64,000 nt of DNA from Lineus longissimus (Eukaryota > Nemertea > Pilidiophora > Heteronemertea > Lineidae), in the NCBI RefSeq assembly GCF_910592395.1, contig NC_088309.1, forward strand, positions 11,846,599-11,910,598. The letters run 5' to 3'. This document shows positions 44,634 through 55,498 of this stretch, in pieces. The translations under genes and the position numbers were made by a program. The notes beneath the pieces are model-generated. The model was given only the letters and a program-made list of their open reading frames with translations, was not told the DNA's origin and made no database searches. The number at the start of each line of letters is the position of its first letter. Position 1 is the stretch's first letter.

Positions 44634-47600
44634 CTAAGGGTTCTTTCGATTACTGACCAGGGTATTGTGTCACCATGGTGATCACCGTATTTTACAAGGA
44701 GTGGAAGCACAGCTTTCCCACGATCTTCTTCATCTGTAAACATATCTTTTGGTGCACTCCTTAGTCCTTTTCCGGCTGCAGTCGACATGATAGCTTGAAC
44801 TGAAGCGTTTAACCAACAGTTATTCCTCCGGTTACCCATTTTTCTAAAACCGCGGTCAACCTTCAATGCCTTAGGCCCGGATTGTTCTTGAACCTGATTT
44901 TTAACTGATGCTTTGGCATGGCCAGCCGCTACCCTTGGTGTTCTAGCTGGCTTCTTCTTATCTCCATTAGTCCGTTTGACCTGATCTTTGTATGCACACT
45001 GCTTCTTCTCTTTACCTGTACCACTTTTTTCTTTTTTTCGTGCAGACTGTTTCATACCACCTCTCTTATGAACTGGTGTCTTCTTTTTATCTCTGCACCA
45101 GGTCTCTTCGGATAATTCTATAGTGATACTATCTGCTGTATCACTCTCTGGCTGCTTACTCCCTCGCCTTGCTTTTTGTCCTCTTTTCTTGGACCTCGAT
45201 TTTTGATACACCCCCTTTGTCTTATTCTTCTTCGGCGTCTTTCTGCCCTTCTTTCCCTTCTGAATGTGCGGAAACTCTCTTTCTCTCAGCCTACCCCTCA
45301 TTGTTTTCCTGAGTGCTTTTATTAAGAGAGCAGGCCTCAGCCCACGCTTTCTCCGTAGCACATCTATTTTGATGGTTTTAAACCATGCTTCAACGGGTGC
45401 ATTGGTGTCACGCGTCTCCTTCTCTTCATCTTCGCCTTCTCGAGCTTCAATGGCATCTGGTAGATATCGTTCCAGATTTCCAAGGAGCATCCCACTAATC
45501 AAAGGGTAGATGGGCATATATTTGCGAAGAAAGAGATCCAAGTGCTCCTCCGACTTGTGCGGGTTTGGCTCATCATCTTTATCTTCATTGAGTTCGATGC
45601 CATCGGCAATCTTCTGAAAGAACTCGGTGAATGGTGATGCTTCTCGAATTGTTCCACCATCGATGAATGGATCATGATCGCCATCACCGATAGGCCCAGG
45701 GTTCGTCACCTCTTCGTCATCTTCTTGGTTCAGTGCTGGTGCCATGTCCGTAATTCTCTTTACGGCCTCACTCACAGACTTGCTCAGGCGTTGACTCTTG
45801 AGAATGAGGCAGCAGTCTTTAAATACCACAGATGCTTCCTTCAGCCCAGTTGTATTAATTAAACAGGGAAACATCTGCATCAGCATTTTTCTCAGAGGTT
45901 TCCTCTTCTTGGTTGTGTCTCTTAGCTTTATTGCGAAATTGTGCATCATATGTGCGGTGCACAGATGTACCACCGTCAATTCCCCCACCAAACTGTATCG
46001 TTGGTGTACACTCATTGATATATTGAGGTACGCTTTGACTGACATTCGGTTAAATGTTTGGAGACTGCTTTGAATGAGGGACCAGCTCCAGTCGGTTTCC
46101 ACTTTCCTCGGATTTATGCGATGCTTTTGCTGAACTACACCTACTCTGAGAATGCAGCTGAGAAAATGGCATAGAGCTGGGACGGTATGGTCAGTTGTCA
46201 AAAAGTCAGCAACAGAGATTGGAGGCAGGTCCTCTACATCCTTTATGACAAGTGAGTACAAGAGTGATCTGTGCTGCTCGGGTATCTTCTGCAAAATGCT
46301 TCCTGTTGCATCAAAATATAGATCCAACTGGCCATTTTTGGACAAGTCACACATCAGGTCAACTTGCCTCCGGGAATACAAATGAACGTAGAATGGGTCC
46401 GCAGAAATGTTCTGAATATATCCCATACCTGGAACATCTCCATCTTCATCCAAATACACGCGTTTTAGCAACATCACCTCTTGAATGAAATCATGATGAA
46501 GGATTTCCTTCGCCACTATTTCTGACACCGCTTTGCGCAGAACGACCTGTGATGGACAGCGCGTCAGATTGCCAGCCTCCAGTTCTTCTTGAGGAGCATC
46601 AGCTAAATTTTCATAGAATTGGTTTGCCACGCCAATCCGTTTTGCCTCATCCGCCACTGTTCTTCGATTTCTTGCTGTCAATGGCATTCTACTTGGTACA
46701 GTTTCGTTATGGCAAATTGCACCACCAAAACTTTGACAGTCGACCATAACAGCTTCCTTTAGATCAGGCTCCTCGTCAATGGTAAAGAGGAAACGTGCTT
46801 GGCACAGTTCTCCGGTGCACCTAGCTTTGCCGCGAAAAAATACAGATGAGGACTTCCTTGATTTTGGTCTATGCACACGATTAAAGAAAAAAGACAGTAC
46901 ACATTCAGGGTGCTTCTGGTTAAATTTGTCGTATAATAACTTTGTCCACTGTCCCGTGAGTTTTCGCTGTCCTCCGGCACTAAATGTTGGTTTTACCCTC
47001 TTCCATTCTTCGACAGTAAGACTCATTTTGAATGACAAAGGATTATCATCATCCCTGCTGCCCTCGGCATCCTCATTCCTGCCCGTCAATCGTTCATTAT
47101 CATTATCCCCGCCACTATCGCCATCCTCATTCTGTTCTGTCAATCTTTCATCATCGCTCCCGCCTTGGTCTTCAATCTCCTTCTGTTCTGTCAATCTTTT
47201 ATTATCGCTCCCGCCTTGGTCTTCAATCTCCTTCTCTTCTGTCCATCTTTCATCATCACTCCCGCCTTGGTCTTCAATCTCCTTCTCTTCTGTCCATCTT
47301 TCATCATCACTCCCGCCTTGGTCTTCAATCTCCTTCTGTTCTGTCAATCTTTCATCGTCACTCCCGCCTTGGTCTTCAATCTCCTTCTCTTCTGTTAATC
47401 TTTCATCGTCACTCCCGCCTTGGTCTTCAATCTCCTTCTGTTCTGTCAATCTTTCATCGTCACTCCCGCCTTGGTCTTCAATCTCCTTCTCTTCTGTCAA
47501 TCTTTCATCGTCACTCCCGCCTTGGTCTTCAATCTCCTTCTCTTCTGTCCATCTTTCATCATCACTCTCGCTTTGCTCTTTAATCTCCTTCTGTTCTGTC

Positions 47601-48253
47601 AATCTTCTATCATCACTCTCGTATCGTTCCTTAACCTCCTTCTCTTCTGTCAATCTTCGCTCTTTGTCGTCATCATCCCTGTTATTCTCCTCATCCCCTT
47701 CCTGACCCATCAAACTATTTGATATTTCGTATCTAGTCCATGATTTTCGCTTCTTTGGGGGTATGAGGCATTCATCCGTATCCTTTTCAAATTGTCTCTT
47801 GCGCAGAGGCAGCCCTATTTCGTATTCAGTGCTATTGTACCGTCTCGGCCTTCGAGACTTACGCTTCGGGCCGCGGGGCTTCTGTTCCGTCATTTCATCA
47901 TCAACCCTCCTAATGCGCTCTTCAACCTCATTCTGGCTCGTCAATATTTCATCGGCATCATCTCTGTCGCTCTCGTCAACCTTTATAATACCAGTTATTA
48001 TTTCGTCAACCCTACTATCCTCTTCAACCTCTCCCTGAGCAATAAATGTATTTGACATTCCGCCGCTACCTTCTCTCCCACCCATGGCATCTGGCATGAC
48101 CTGCGTATTCGATGGAAAAGTCCACGATTTTCGTTTCTTAGGGGGTAAAAAGCTTTCATCTTTAATTTCGTCCATGTTTCTCTTCCGCAGAGGCAGCCGT
48201 TTTTGGTATTTAATGCTCGGTCTTTGATAATTACGCTCTTGGTCGCGGGGCAT
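44627..48253 (-). CDS. Mutator/NOF-like DDE transposase with USP cysteine box at its end
   Basis: A 1208-codon frame starting at the ATG 48251-48253. Residues 1-430 are disordered and acidic, with two copies of an LPLRKR...PPKKRKSW basic nuclear-signal-like segment and a 17-residue tandem repeat. Residues about 430-560 resemble the N-terminal region of NOF/Mutator-type proteins (CTGELCQARFLF). The catalytic core shows LYFDATGSILQK (D648), VETDWSWSLIQ (D721), HLCTAHMMHNF and PVEAWFKTIKID (E955), a plausible DDE triad. Residues about 980-1120 are basic and lysine-rich. The last 70 residues start a USP domain with the catalytic box NNCWLNASVQAI (C1146). The frame stops just before the rest of the USP, which continues in the -1 frame. 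The superfamily call is from motif pattern; another DDE clade is possible. Confidence 0.75.
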   Translation of the reverse strand: MPRDQERNYQRPSIKYQKRLPLRKRNMDEIKDESFLPPKKRKSWTFPSNTQVMPDAMGGREGSGGMSNTFIAQGEVEEDSRVDEIITGIIKVDESDRDDADEILTSQNEVEERIRRVDDEMTEQKPRGPKRKSRRPRRYNSTEYEIGLPLRKRQFEKDTDECLIPPKKRKSWTRYEISNSLMGQEGDEENNRDDDDKERRLTEEKEVKERYESDDRRLTEQKEIKEQSESDDERWTEEKEIEDQGGSDDERLTEEKEIEDQGGSDDERLTEQKEIEDQGGSDDERLTEEKEIEDQGGSDDERLTEQKEIEDQGGSDDERWTEEKEIEDQGGSDDERWTEEKEIEDQGGSDNKRLTEQKEIEDQGGSDDERLTEQNEDGDSGGDNDNERLTGRNEDAEGSRDDDNPLSFKMSLTVEEWKRVKPTFSAGGQRKLTGQWTKLLYDKFNQKHPECVLSFFFNRVHRPKSRKSSSVFFRGKARCTGELCQARFLFTIDEEPDLKEAVMVDCQSFGGAICHNETVPSRMPLTARNRRTVADEAKRIGVANQFYENLADAPQEELEAGNLTRCPSQVVLRKAVSEIVAKEILHHDFIQEVMLLKRVYLDEDGDVPGMGYIQNISADPFYVHLYSRRQVDLMCDLSKNGQLDLYFDATGSILQKIPEQHRSLLYSLVIKDVEDLPPISVADFLTTDHTVPALCHFLSCILRVGVVQQKHRINPRKVETDWSWSLIQSSLQTFNRMSVKAYLNISMSVHQRYSLVGELTVVHLCTAHMMHNFAIKLRDTTKKRKPLRKMLMQMFPCLINTTGLKEASVVFKDCCLILKSQRLSKSVSEAVKRITDMAPALNQEDDEEVTNPGPIGDGDHDPFIDGGTIREASPFTEFFQKIADGIELNEDKDDEPNPHKSEEHLDLFLRKYMPIYPLISGMLLGNLERYLPDAIEAREGEDEEKETRDTNAPVEAWFKTIKIDVLRRKRGLRPALLIKALRKTMRGRLREREFPHIQKGKKGRKTPKKNKTKGVYQKSRSKKRGQKARRGSKQPESDTADSITIELSEETWCRDKKKTPVHKRGGMKQSARKKEKSGTGKEKKQCAYKDQVKRTNGDKKKPARTPRVAAGHAKASVKNQVQEQSGPKALKVDRGFRKMGNRRNNCWLNASVQAIMSTAAGKGLRSAPKDMFTDEEDRGKAVLPLLVKYGDHHGDTIPWSVIERTLRK
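47147..47640 (-). repeat. 51-base repeat encoding 17-residue acidic units
   Basis: About nine to ten tandem units lie within the transposase frame, each translating to DERLTEEKEIEDQGGSD or a near variant. The period of 51 keeps the frame. The antisense strand is also open over the same stretch because of this composition, which creates long false frames there. The units suggest a flexible acidic spacer. Confidence 0.9.
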
Positions 48254-49605
48254 CTGAAATGAAATGGCTATGCTATGCTATGCTATGATAATTATGATAT
48301 CTGGGCTAAATACCGTAATAGTCCGCGAAATTGCATAGAGAGGTTCTTTTGCAAAGGTCTATTTCTGAAGTGATTCTTCTTGTGTGTGCAAGTTGCAAGT
48401 GCACAGAAGGGCAGCTTGTTCAGGGCAGCTATGTGGGTGAGTATGAGATTTTGTGAAGAATTTTCGAAACTGCTCATTAGGAGCGATTTGATCTAACTAG
48501 ACTTTCTGGGTGTTATGCGGTCCGTCATCCGAGTCAAAAGGTGTGTTTTATATATGAGGGCGGATTATCACGAATTTGAAACATTGGAATTAAAAAGCAT
48601 TTCTCTCCGCATAATTCAGTCCCCTTTCAAAGCAATGACGAAATTTGGTTGCAATTGTAATGCTCAGTTGGGAGATATTCTGGAGCAGTATTGTCAAACA
48701 TGTACAGGCAATGTACGCGCGACAAATTACATTACCTAGCCCATCTAAGTATGCGACTTGCTATATCAAATGTTAAGATCTGTTATTAAGATAGCTTGAG
48801 CCTAACCCTGAGATGCCAGCCATGATGACAAAGAAAATTTCAATAAAGTTCTATCTCTGTTTATCCAAGATCTTCCCGAAAGTGGACAGGGAAATCTTCA
48901 TCCAGCACAAGGCGATTTCAAGCAATCTTACGTTATTCACATTGATTATTAATGGCCAATTATTTAAACAACAACAAACGAAGTGACACCTTGACAAGTC
49001 GTTGTCCAAATGTCTCTAGTGTAGCTTTGTGAGATTCAATTGCCCGCCAACGCAAGACGAACTATTTTGGCGCCAAATAATAAGTCATGGAGATTACCAA
49101 AAAGACCCGAAGCATTAATTTCCAATTCAGTTGAAGTAAACTTGACACTAGGGTTCCTTACGACGCCTCGAGAACTAGTTAATCGCTATCATATTGAAAA
49201 GCAGTACCGCGGATGTGGAAAAGGAAAGAAATGATCGTAATCACTACCTTAATATGTAAACGTCACCATTGCGTCATTCGCAAGATTTATGAGATCGTGC
49301 GGTCGTACCCGTGACGTCGTCCGCGGCATGGCCTGATAATTATTGCTTCTTGCGCGGACCATGATAATTATTAGACACTTCTATATGAATCTTAGAGAAA
49401 TTCCATCCAAAATCAGGGTGCTACATTTCGGTTTCCAAAATTTATAAATGACGCGAATGAATTCCATAAAGGAGCCGCATCTATTTTCGTAAGGGCAAGC
49501 TTTTTATCAACACATTTACTATTCGTTAATACGGCAGCCGTACCCCAAAAACTATTTGCTGAAGATACGTCATATTTTGAGCAGCCGTAATACATCATTA
49601 TTTCC
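48254..49605. other. non-coding, upstream of the transposase
   Basis: A short (CTATG)n run at 48264-48286 precedes the start codon. No TATA-like promoter or terminal inverted repeat could be assigned. The element's 5' end should lie here or further out. Confidence 0.35.
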
Positions 49606-50533
49606 CGGCGGGCAGAAAATGCATGCTGCATACCGTCTGCAGACTGGGGGTTTTCTCATGAGCCAATAGAATCTAAGGTCTGGAATTAGGGGACCATATC
49701 AGCAGTTGCTTTCAGCCAACTTCTGTTTTAAAATTAAGATCTGGAATTAGGCGACCATCTCAACAGTTGCCATGTGATTTTCACACTAAAAAATAAGAGG
49801 CCATTTCAGGTATATGCCAAACGGTAGAACAAAGATTATCTAGGCCGTTGTGCAAACAGGCTTTGCGATACACCACGAGTTGGGGTGTAGGCCTAAATTC
49901 CTTTAACTGTGAACCAAGTGCATCCACTGGCACGCTACATGTATGTGTGACTCGCACGGATTTAGCACGTAGGGCCCACATGATGCTAATCAGCTAGGAT
50001 GTATCTTGTGACCAGGACTGTAGTAATAAACATTTGCCTGAAAACATTTTTTATTTGGCCTAACAACACCTGTTTAGAATGTCAAAGAGGCCGGTATTTT
50101 CACTTAACATCAAGAGACAGAGGAGAACTGTCAAGGTCGGTGTTTGATATACAATGGTTTTCTGTTCCCTGGGTTTCTTCATTCTGTTATCTTTAATTAT
50201 ATTTACCCATGTCATTCAGCACTTTTTATCATGAAATGCTGCCTTTGAAACGAACCCAACCTTGCCGGCCAATCAACCAGGCGCACGAGGCACAACAGGC
50301 CGATACAATATACATGTTCTTTATTAAGTACGTCATCTGTCATGCACACCCAAAAAAAATCTTCTTGCAAGATGATTCACAGGTATTTCAAATATAAGAA
50401 AACAAACTTTGAAAAAAAGTTGGCGCAAAGCAACTACTGATATGGTCCCTTAATTCCAAACCTTAGATTCTATTGACTCATGAGAAAACCCCCAGTCTGC
50501 AGACGGTATGCAGCATGCATTTTCTACCCGCCG
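49606..50533. mobile_element. 928-base TIR element with 10-base target duplication
   Basis: Ends begin CGGCGGGCAGAAAATGC and, complemented, CGGCGGGTAGAAAATGC. Inverted arms extend for about 115 bases with few differences (shared words CATGCTGCATACCGTCTGCA and GGGGGTTTTCTCATGAG). CATTATTTCC flanks both sides (49596-49605 and 50534-50543). A subterminal word, TCTGGAATTAG, is repeated at about 49740. There is no transposase. Long TIRs and 9-10 base duplications fit non-autonomous Mutator-like elements. Confidence 0.9.
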
Positions 50534-51469
50534 CATTATTTCCGGTCCAACTACCGTCGCGACTTTTCTCTCACCCCTGGCAGGTTAAAACCAGGGGGTT
50601 CAAAATGCCTGTCCTAAGGTCAGGTAGAGTATACGATCGGCTGCGTTTCACCATCCATATGAATTCTTTTTAAAAACATGTTTTCAAAACGCAGTTTGGC
50701 AATATTCTGTAGGGAATTATTTGGGCAATTACTTAAATGATTAAAAATGTTCACTTTGTAGGATGGATGGTCAAGAAGACAATGGTTGTAGTACCCACGT
50801 CAGACTCACACCCCAGCGACCCGTGTTCGAATCTAACGTGGAACTGGGTTTCTTTTTCAATCTTCCCACAAATATTTTATGTCCCATCATTTTTGAATAT
50901 ATATTTGTCTTTTTATCATAAAAAAGACTTGCACTACAAAATAATTTGACTTTATCAACAGTCATTTTCCCTATCTTAGGGGCCGGCCTATATGTATCAA
51001 TAGACGCCAGAGGTCATTTTCGCCGAACAGCTGCCACATCACTAAAATTATTGTCGATTTTAGATACGGCATGAAGTTTTAAATAGTGCGCATGCAAAGA
51101 AGAGGAGCCCGTACCTTTATAGCCTGGTATTAACATGGGTACTTTTTCATCAAAATGTGTGACCACTTTACGCATTTGGCCTTGTTTTCAGTAAAAACCC
51201 ATAATAATGAGAATGGGATGAAATAAATGGGTTCCAAAGGTGATTTCTTACCCAAAAGTCCCCTAGAAAGGGGGTCATTTTAGAATATTGGTACGAGCAC
51301 TTGTCCCCCTTAAATTTGCAAAGTAACTTCCGAATGGACCAGAGTCAGGCCTCCCTGCAGAAATCATTTTGGTGCAGTGATCGATGAACGGTGACATGCT
51401 GCGCGGGCATTTATCATTTAGAGCGAAAAAGTGGCAATTGTAACAAGAATGGTCAAAGAATAAAGCAGG
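50534..51469. other. non-coding, with possible SINE
   Basis: Apart from the Pol III-like boxes described separately, I see no gene or repeat. Confidence 0.35.
50757..50845 (+). repeat. tRNA-like (SINE head?) segment
   Basis: A box match TGGTCAAGAAG at 50768-50778 and B box match GTTCGAATC at 50825-50833, 57 bases apart, both fitting the Pol III consensus. I could not build a convincing cloverleaf, so this is more likely a tRNA-derived SINE head than a tRNA gene. Confidence 0.35.
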
Positions 51470-51660
51470 GTGTACACAAGTAAAATATTAGCAACATTTT
51501 ACCAACATTTTTACAACAATTTAGCAACAAGCCCTTTAAGGCCCTGTGTACACTGGCAACAAAAAAACAACAAATTTCCTACATTTTTACAACATGTTGG
51601 TAAATTGTTGAAAATTTTTTAGCCGGACCAAAGGAAAAATAGGTATTTTGGAAGGAAAAT

Positions 51661-51935
51661 GGATGATTCCAAGGAGAGAAGATGTGTTTTGAGTGCTTCT
51701 GCAGCAATTTTAGCTGTCATTGTTGAGATGCGGAAGAGGCGGCGAAATAAACCAAAGAGACCAGGCCCTGGATCTAAATGAGGGTGGATCATGGGGCATA
51801 TCACTGCCTGTTAAAGGAGTTACAGCAGACTGCATGACAAGCCATCATACAAAAACTTCCTGCGAATGGATGAAACTGCATTCGAAGAACTTCTTGAAAA
51901 GGTTTCACCACCCGGTACTAGGTAATAAAGGTACA
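51661..51935 (+). pseudogene. Harbinger transposase N-terminal fragment
   Basis: Across shifted frames the sequence gives MDDSKERRCVLSASAAILAV, MRKRRRNKPKR, a W-rich WTRSWI-like block, LLKELQQTA and LRMDETAFEELLEKVSPP. The order 'RxRxRxxW...L..EL......F.NFLRMD...F..LL..V.P' is typical for the start of PIF/Harbinger transposases. Stops and shifts break it, and the DDE domain is absent: a GGTACAGGAAATAAA array follows directly. Confidence 0.7.
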
Positions 51936-51995
51936 GGAAAAAAAGGTACGGAAATAAAGGTACAGGAAATAAAAGTACAGGAAATAAAAGTACTG
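51917..51995. repeat. GGTACAGGAAATAAA minisatellite, left block
   Basis: About five units of a 14-15 base repeat (GGTACAGGAAATAAA and variants). The complement of the same unit forms a block at 54247-54400, so the two can pair as inverted repeats 2.3 kb apart. Confidence 0.85.
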
Positions 51996-52164
51996 GAAAT
52001 AACTTTTTCTTTTCTTGCCCATTTTCCTTCTTCTGTGAATAAGTTGGTGCCTTAAAATAGTTTAATACATTGCGGACAATTTTGTTATGGAAGAAGTTGG
52101 GGGAGCTGACCTTTTTTAACTACATTCATGTTCTTTTAAATTTTAAAATACTCGTGTCATATTC

Positions 52165-52215
52165 TTATCAGGGGCGGATCCAGGATCTTGGGAATGGGGG
52201 TGGGGGTGGGGGGGA
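52165..52215 (+). repeat. end of a dispersed repeat plus G-rich run
   Basis: CAGGGGCGGATCCAGGATCT followed by GGGGGTGGGGGTGGGGGGG. The first part resembles a terminus common in aquatic-animal genomes; the second is a possible G-quadruplex-forming run. Confidence 0.4.
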
Positions 52216-52708
52216 TGGCGCATCTGGCATCCTACCTTGCATTTTACATTAAGATTTTCGCCAATTTCCCTAGCTTGTGTTTGGTCTTAAATCTAATAAT
52301 TTGTCTGTTAAGACCTAATTGGCCAGGCAAATTCTTAATTGGGTCCAGTTCTATGATGAATGTTAATTGATTAATTGCAATTTAATGAGTTTGATGCGAA
52401 ACAACATAGAATGAGTTTAATCATATTCAGATTTATGTCCAGGGGTTGCTGATAGAACTCCTCCTTACAATTCAACTTTAAATCACATAGTTTCTTGTGC
52501 AATACATGGTTTCTTGTGCAATATTTCTATTCTCTTAGTTTACAATGTCTTCACCACGTTATTGGAAAAAAAGATTCCAGTTGGACTAATTACTGATTTC
52601 TTAATTAAAGGTAATTAACATCATGGTAATTAACATCATGGGAAGCATAAAAATATAAGGAAGGGTCCAACAGTTATCAGAACACGATTGATGCAGACAT
52701 GGAGTTGA

Positions 52709-52900
52709 TCACAAATAATAAGGGGGGGGGGGCAAAAGCTGCTGTGATACCACAAACAAGTTATCTCTGTTGATAGCAAGGGACGATTTCAGCCTGCCTC
52801 TGCATCCTGCATTAAACTTCGAACATCGCCAATATATAGCTGTTGCAGTCTGCCTATGCTTGTTAATTCTCCCCAGGCCATTTAAACGGGGTGCCAAATT
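52709..52900 (-). pseudogene. FLYWCH-type zinc finger fragment
   Basis: The minus strand reads NKHRQTATAIYWRCSKFNAG followed by CRGRLKSSL. The 'K...T..YWRC....GCxxRL' pattern is the core of the FLYWCH zinc finger, which is found in Mutator-type transposases and in proteins derived from them. The N-terminal half is interrupted by a stop near 52900, and nothing follows. It is a fragment only. Confidence 0.55.
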
Positions 52901-54246
52901 TTAGCAGTGAAAATGCGCCCCTTCTAAAATTAGCCCGCCCTGTTAAATTTGCAGCCGCCGTCTTTAAATTCACCTCCGCCATGCATAATCCAAGCCAATA
53001 GTAACACAAACACAGCCGTAAATATCGCATATAAACATTCCGCCGTCACTCAACGATCATTATCCCACCGCAACACGACTGCCAGCCATCTCAATTACCC
53101 GGTACAGCAGTAGGGCCTACTACCATTACTAACAACGTGTTCCGGCAGACGACGGTCGGCCAATAACAATCACCCGTAGCCTTGGCAACGAGGTCAAGGG
53201 AGTGGACAAAAGCAAGGGACAAAAGCGCACCTACGATCGGCTAGCGCAGAGCGGGGCGATTGTTTTTAATTATGTCAAAAGAGTGCTTGCAGGTATGCCG
53301 CAGGTGGATGATAGTAGCTGTCGGCGTAAAATCAGCAGTCTCTTTCAATTGATATACAGGGTACAACGGGACAAACGAGAAGAAGGCCTCTACAAATGTT
53401 TAATAAAGTAAACATTGTACATGTATAGAGAAGCGTCGATCATCATCATGAAGAAGCACAGGGCTTGCGCAGTTGGTTACTGCGCATCCGCGGGCTGCGG
53501 GATGCGCAGTTGGCTACTGCGCTCTATATTTGGCGCCGCTATCTGGTTACAAAATACCATGTGCTTTGACGATGTCGGGGTCCGGGGAGCAAGCGGGGAG
53601 GGCAAGGCCAAGGGGGATCAAAAACTTTTTTTGGAACCAGTGAATTTTTTATTCGTACAACTTCACTTTTTTATCGTATAAACTGTCTTCAGGTGGTTAT
53701 TTTATGTTGAGTGCCCGTACAAACACAACTTTTTATCTCTCTGTATAATATAGTGTACCCGGCCGTACAGCGGTGCACAAACATCGGAAAACGTACAAAA
53801 TACGGTTGAAACGTACAAGTAAACAGCCCTGCGCATGTAACGGTTTGAATACTAGTATTTACGTGGATACCCCGCCATGCGTCCCTCCCGCCGACCGACG
53901 TGACGCCGCAAATTGCCGTGAAGCAAAATGTTTTGCCTACGATACTAACGCTGCAATGTCGTTTTATATCATCAGAATTAGGCCTGAAATCGCACCTCAG
54001 AGCATCTAGGTTTCACAATTTTTCCGGGACCCCCCCGCCAAAAAAATTTCCCGGACCCCCCCGCCAAAAATGCGCCTGCGATGCATATAGGAGCTGGCCT
54101 CCGGCCAGATGCGCCCCGTTTGATTGAAATCCGGGCGAGAACACTGATTGTACGTAAAGCCATCATAACAAAGCTTTTGGCCCCCCCCCCCCCTTATTAT
54201 TTGTGATCAACTCCAACGTAAGATTCTAAAAAAATTCTAAAAAAAT

Positions 54247-54400
54247 TGTGTACCTTTTTTACCTATTTATGCCATTTTGTGTACCTTTATTTCCAGTACC
54301 TTTTTTTCCGGTACCTTTATTCCCAGTACTTATATTTCCTGTACTTTTATTTCCTGTACCTTTATTTCCGTACCTTTTTTTCCTGTACCTTTATTACCGT
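54247..54400. repeat. GTACCTTTATTTCC minisatellite, right block
   Basis: About ten units of GTACCTTTATTTCC and variants, the complement of the block at 51917-51995. Confidence 0.85.
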
Positions 54401-54707
54401 ATACCTCACCACCCATTAGGAAGCAAGACACTCACATGAGAGTTGCCATACCAGCCGCTTGTTAAAGTCAAATGACCTCAGGTAGATCACATGACCCAAA
54501 TCCTATTTCTGATTGGCTGAAGAGTTTGCAACATTTTTACAACATGCAACAAAGAATTGCATTGCATTTAATTTGCAACATTTTTACAACAATTTTACAA
54601 CATGTTGTAAGACGCGTTTTGCTCTGTACACACTATGCAACATTTGTTGCAACCGCAAATGTTGTAAAAATGTTGCTAATATTTTGCTAGTGTACACAGG
54701 CCTTTAA

Positions 54708-55498
54708 GGTGATGCATCGCCAGGATGCTGTCCGACGTCATAAATCTGGCAATGACGCAATGATGATGACATTACGATTACTTGTAGATTACTTGTAAAA
54801 CGTTTACTTACATTCTCCTCTTGTGTAGTCGCAGTCTAAATCGGCGGCTGTCTAAATCTAACTCGGGTTGGTCCAGCAGGCCCCAGTAGACGATGAAATC
54901 TCGGTAACTCCACGACCTTCGACTTTTTATAATACTCTATCTTTAAAAAACTATACAACACTCCACTCCAAACACGTGCGAAGTATTGAGATCAATGAAG
55001 GCGCAAATGGCCCTTGGCGTTAGATATAGCTTCTGATTACGCAATGGAAGATTAAGGGGATGTCAGCAGCAGATTAAGGCTAGTTGCCCTTCGCCCTTCC
55101 TCTACGATCATAGATAAACATAAGACCAAGAGGTGTTAAGTGAGAATGGGTATTCCGAGGTCATAGAAACAGGCCCTGGTACTCAGCTATACGCCTTTGA
55201 TGCTGTAACTAGAGGTCCCAGGACGGGTTATGAGCAGGGCAGTTGCAGCTGGGATGAGTCGTTGATGCCTTGGCGTGCTTTACTGGGTGGTATCAAAATT
55301 ATATATGGCGAGTAAACAAAGAAGCATTTTAAACCTGGAATGAATGATCAAGTTTATATGCAATATTCATTGAAGGATGCGGTTAAGTATTGTTATGGTA
55401 AACAAAACTGAATGAATTTGTACAACAATAATTTGTACAACAGGTTCGTGAGAAACAACTCTTAAACAACTTGCTTAATCTAAGACTAAATTGAATCT
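54708..55498. other. non-coding stretch
   Basis: No gene or clear repeat. The short frame at 55133-55315 has no support. Confidence 0.35.

Larger units (their letters stand above)
51474..54702. mobile_element. PIF/Harbinger-like element with duplicated left end
   Basis: The right end (complement) reads GGCCTGTGTACACTAGCAAA and a matching GGCCCTGTGTACACTGGCAA starts at 51540; both are flanked outside by TTTAA (51535-51539 and 54703-54707). A second, outer left end at 51474 (GGTGTACACAAGTAAAATAT) matches the right end even better in its ATATTAGCAACATTTT part. The interior holds a transposase fragment, a FLYWCH-like fragment and two inverted minisatellite blocks. This may be a composite of two related insertions. 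Confidence 0.65.

Noticed and set aside
46779-47705. 308-codon plus-strand frame and other frames at 47032-47722
   Set aside because: They are antisense to the transposase frame and are serine/leucine-rich only because the acidic 51-base repeat is read on the other strand.
53202-53411. 69-codon frame MDKSKGQKRTYDRLAQ, considered as a transposase piece
   Set aside because: No conserved motif and no continuation in any frame.
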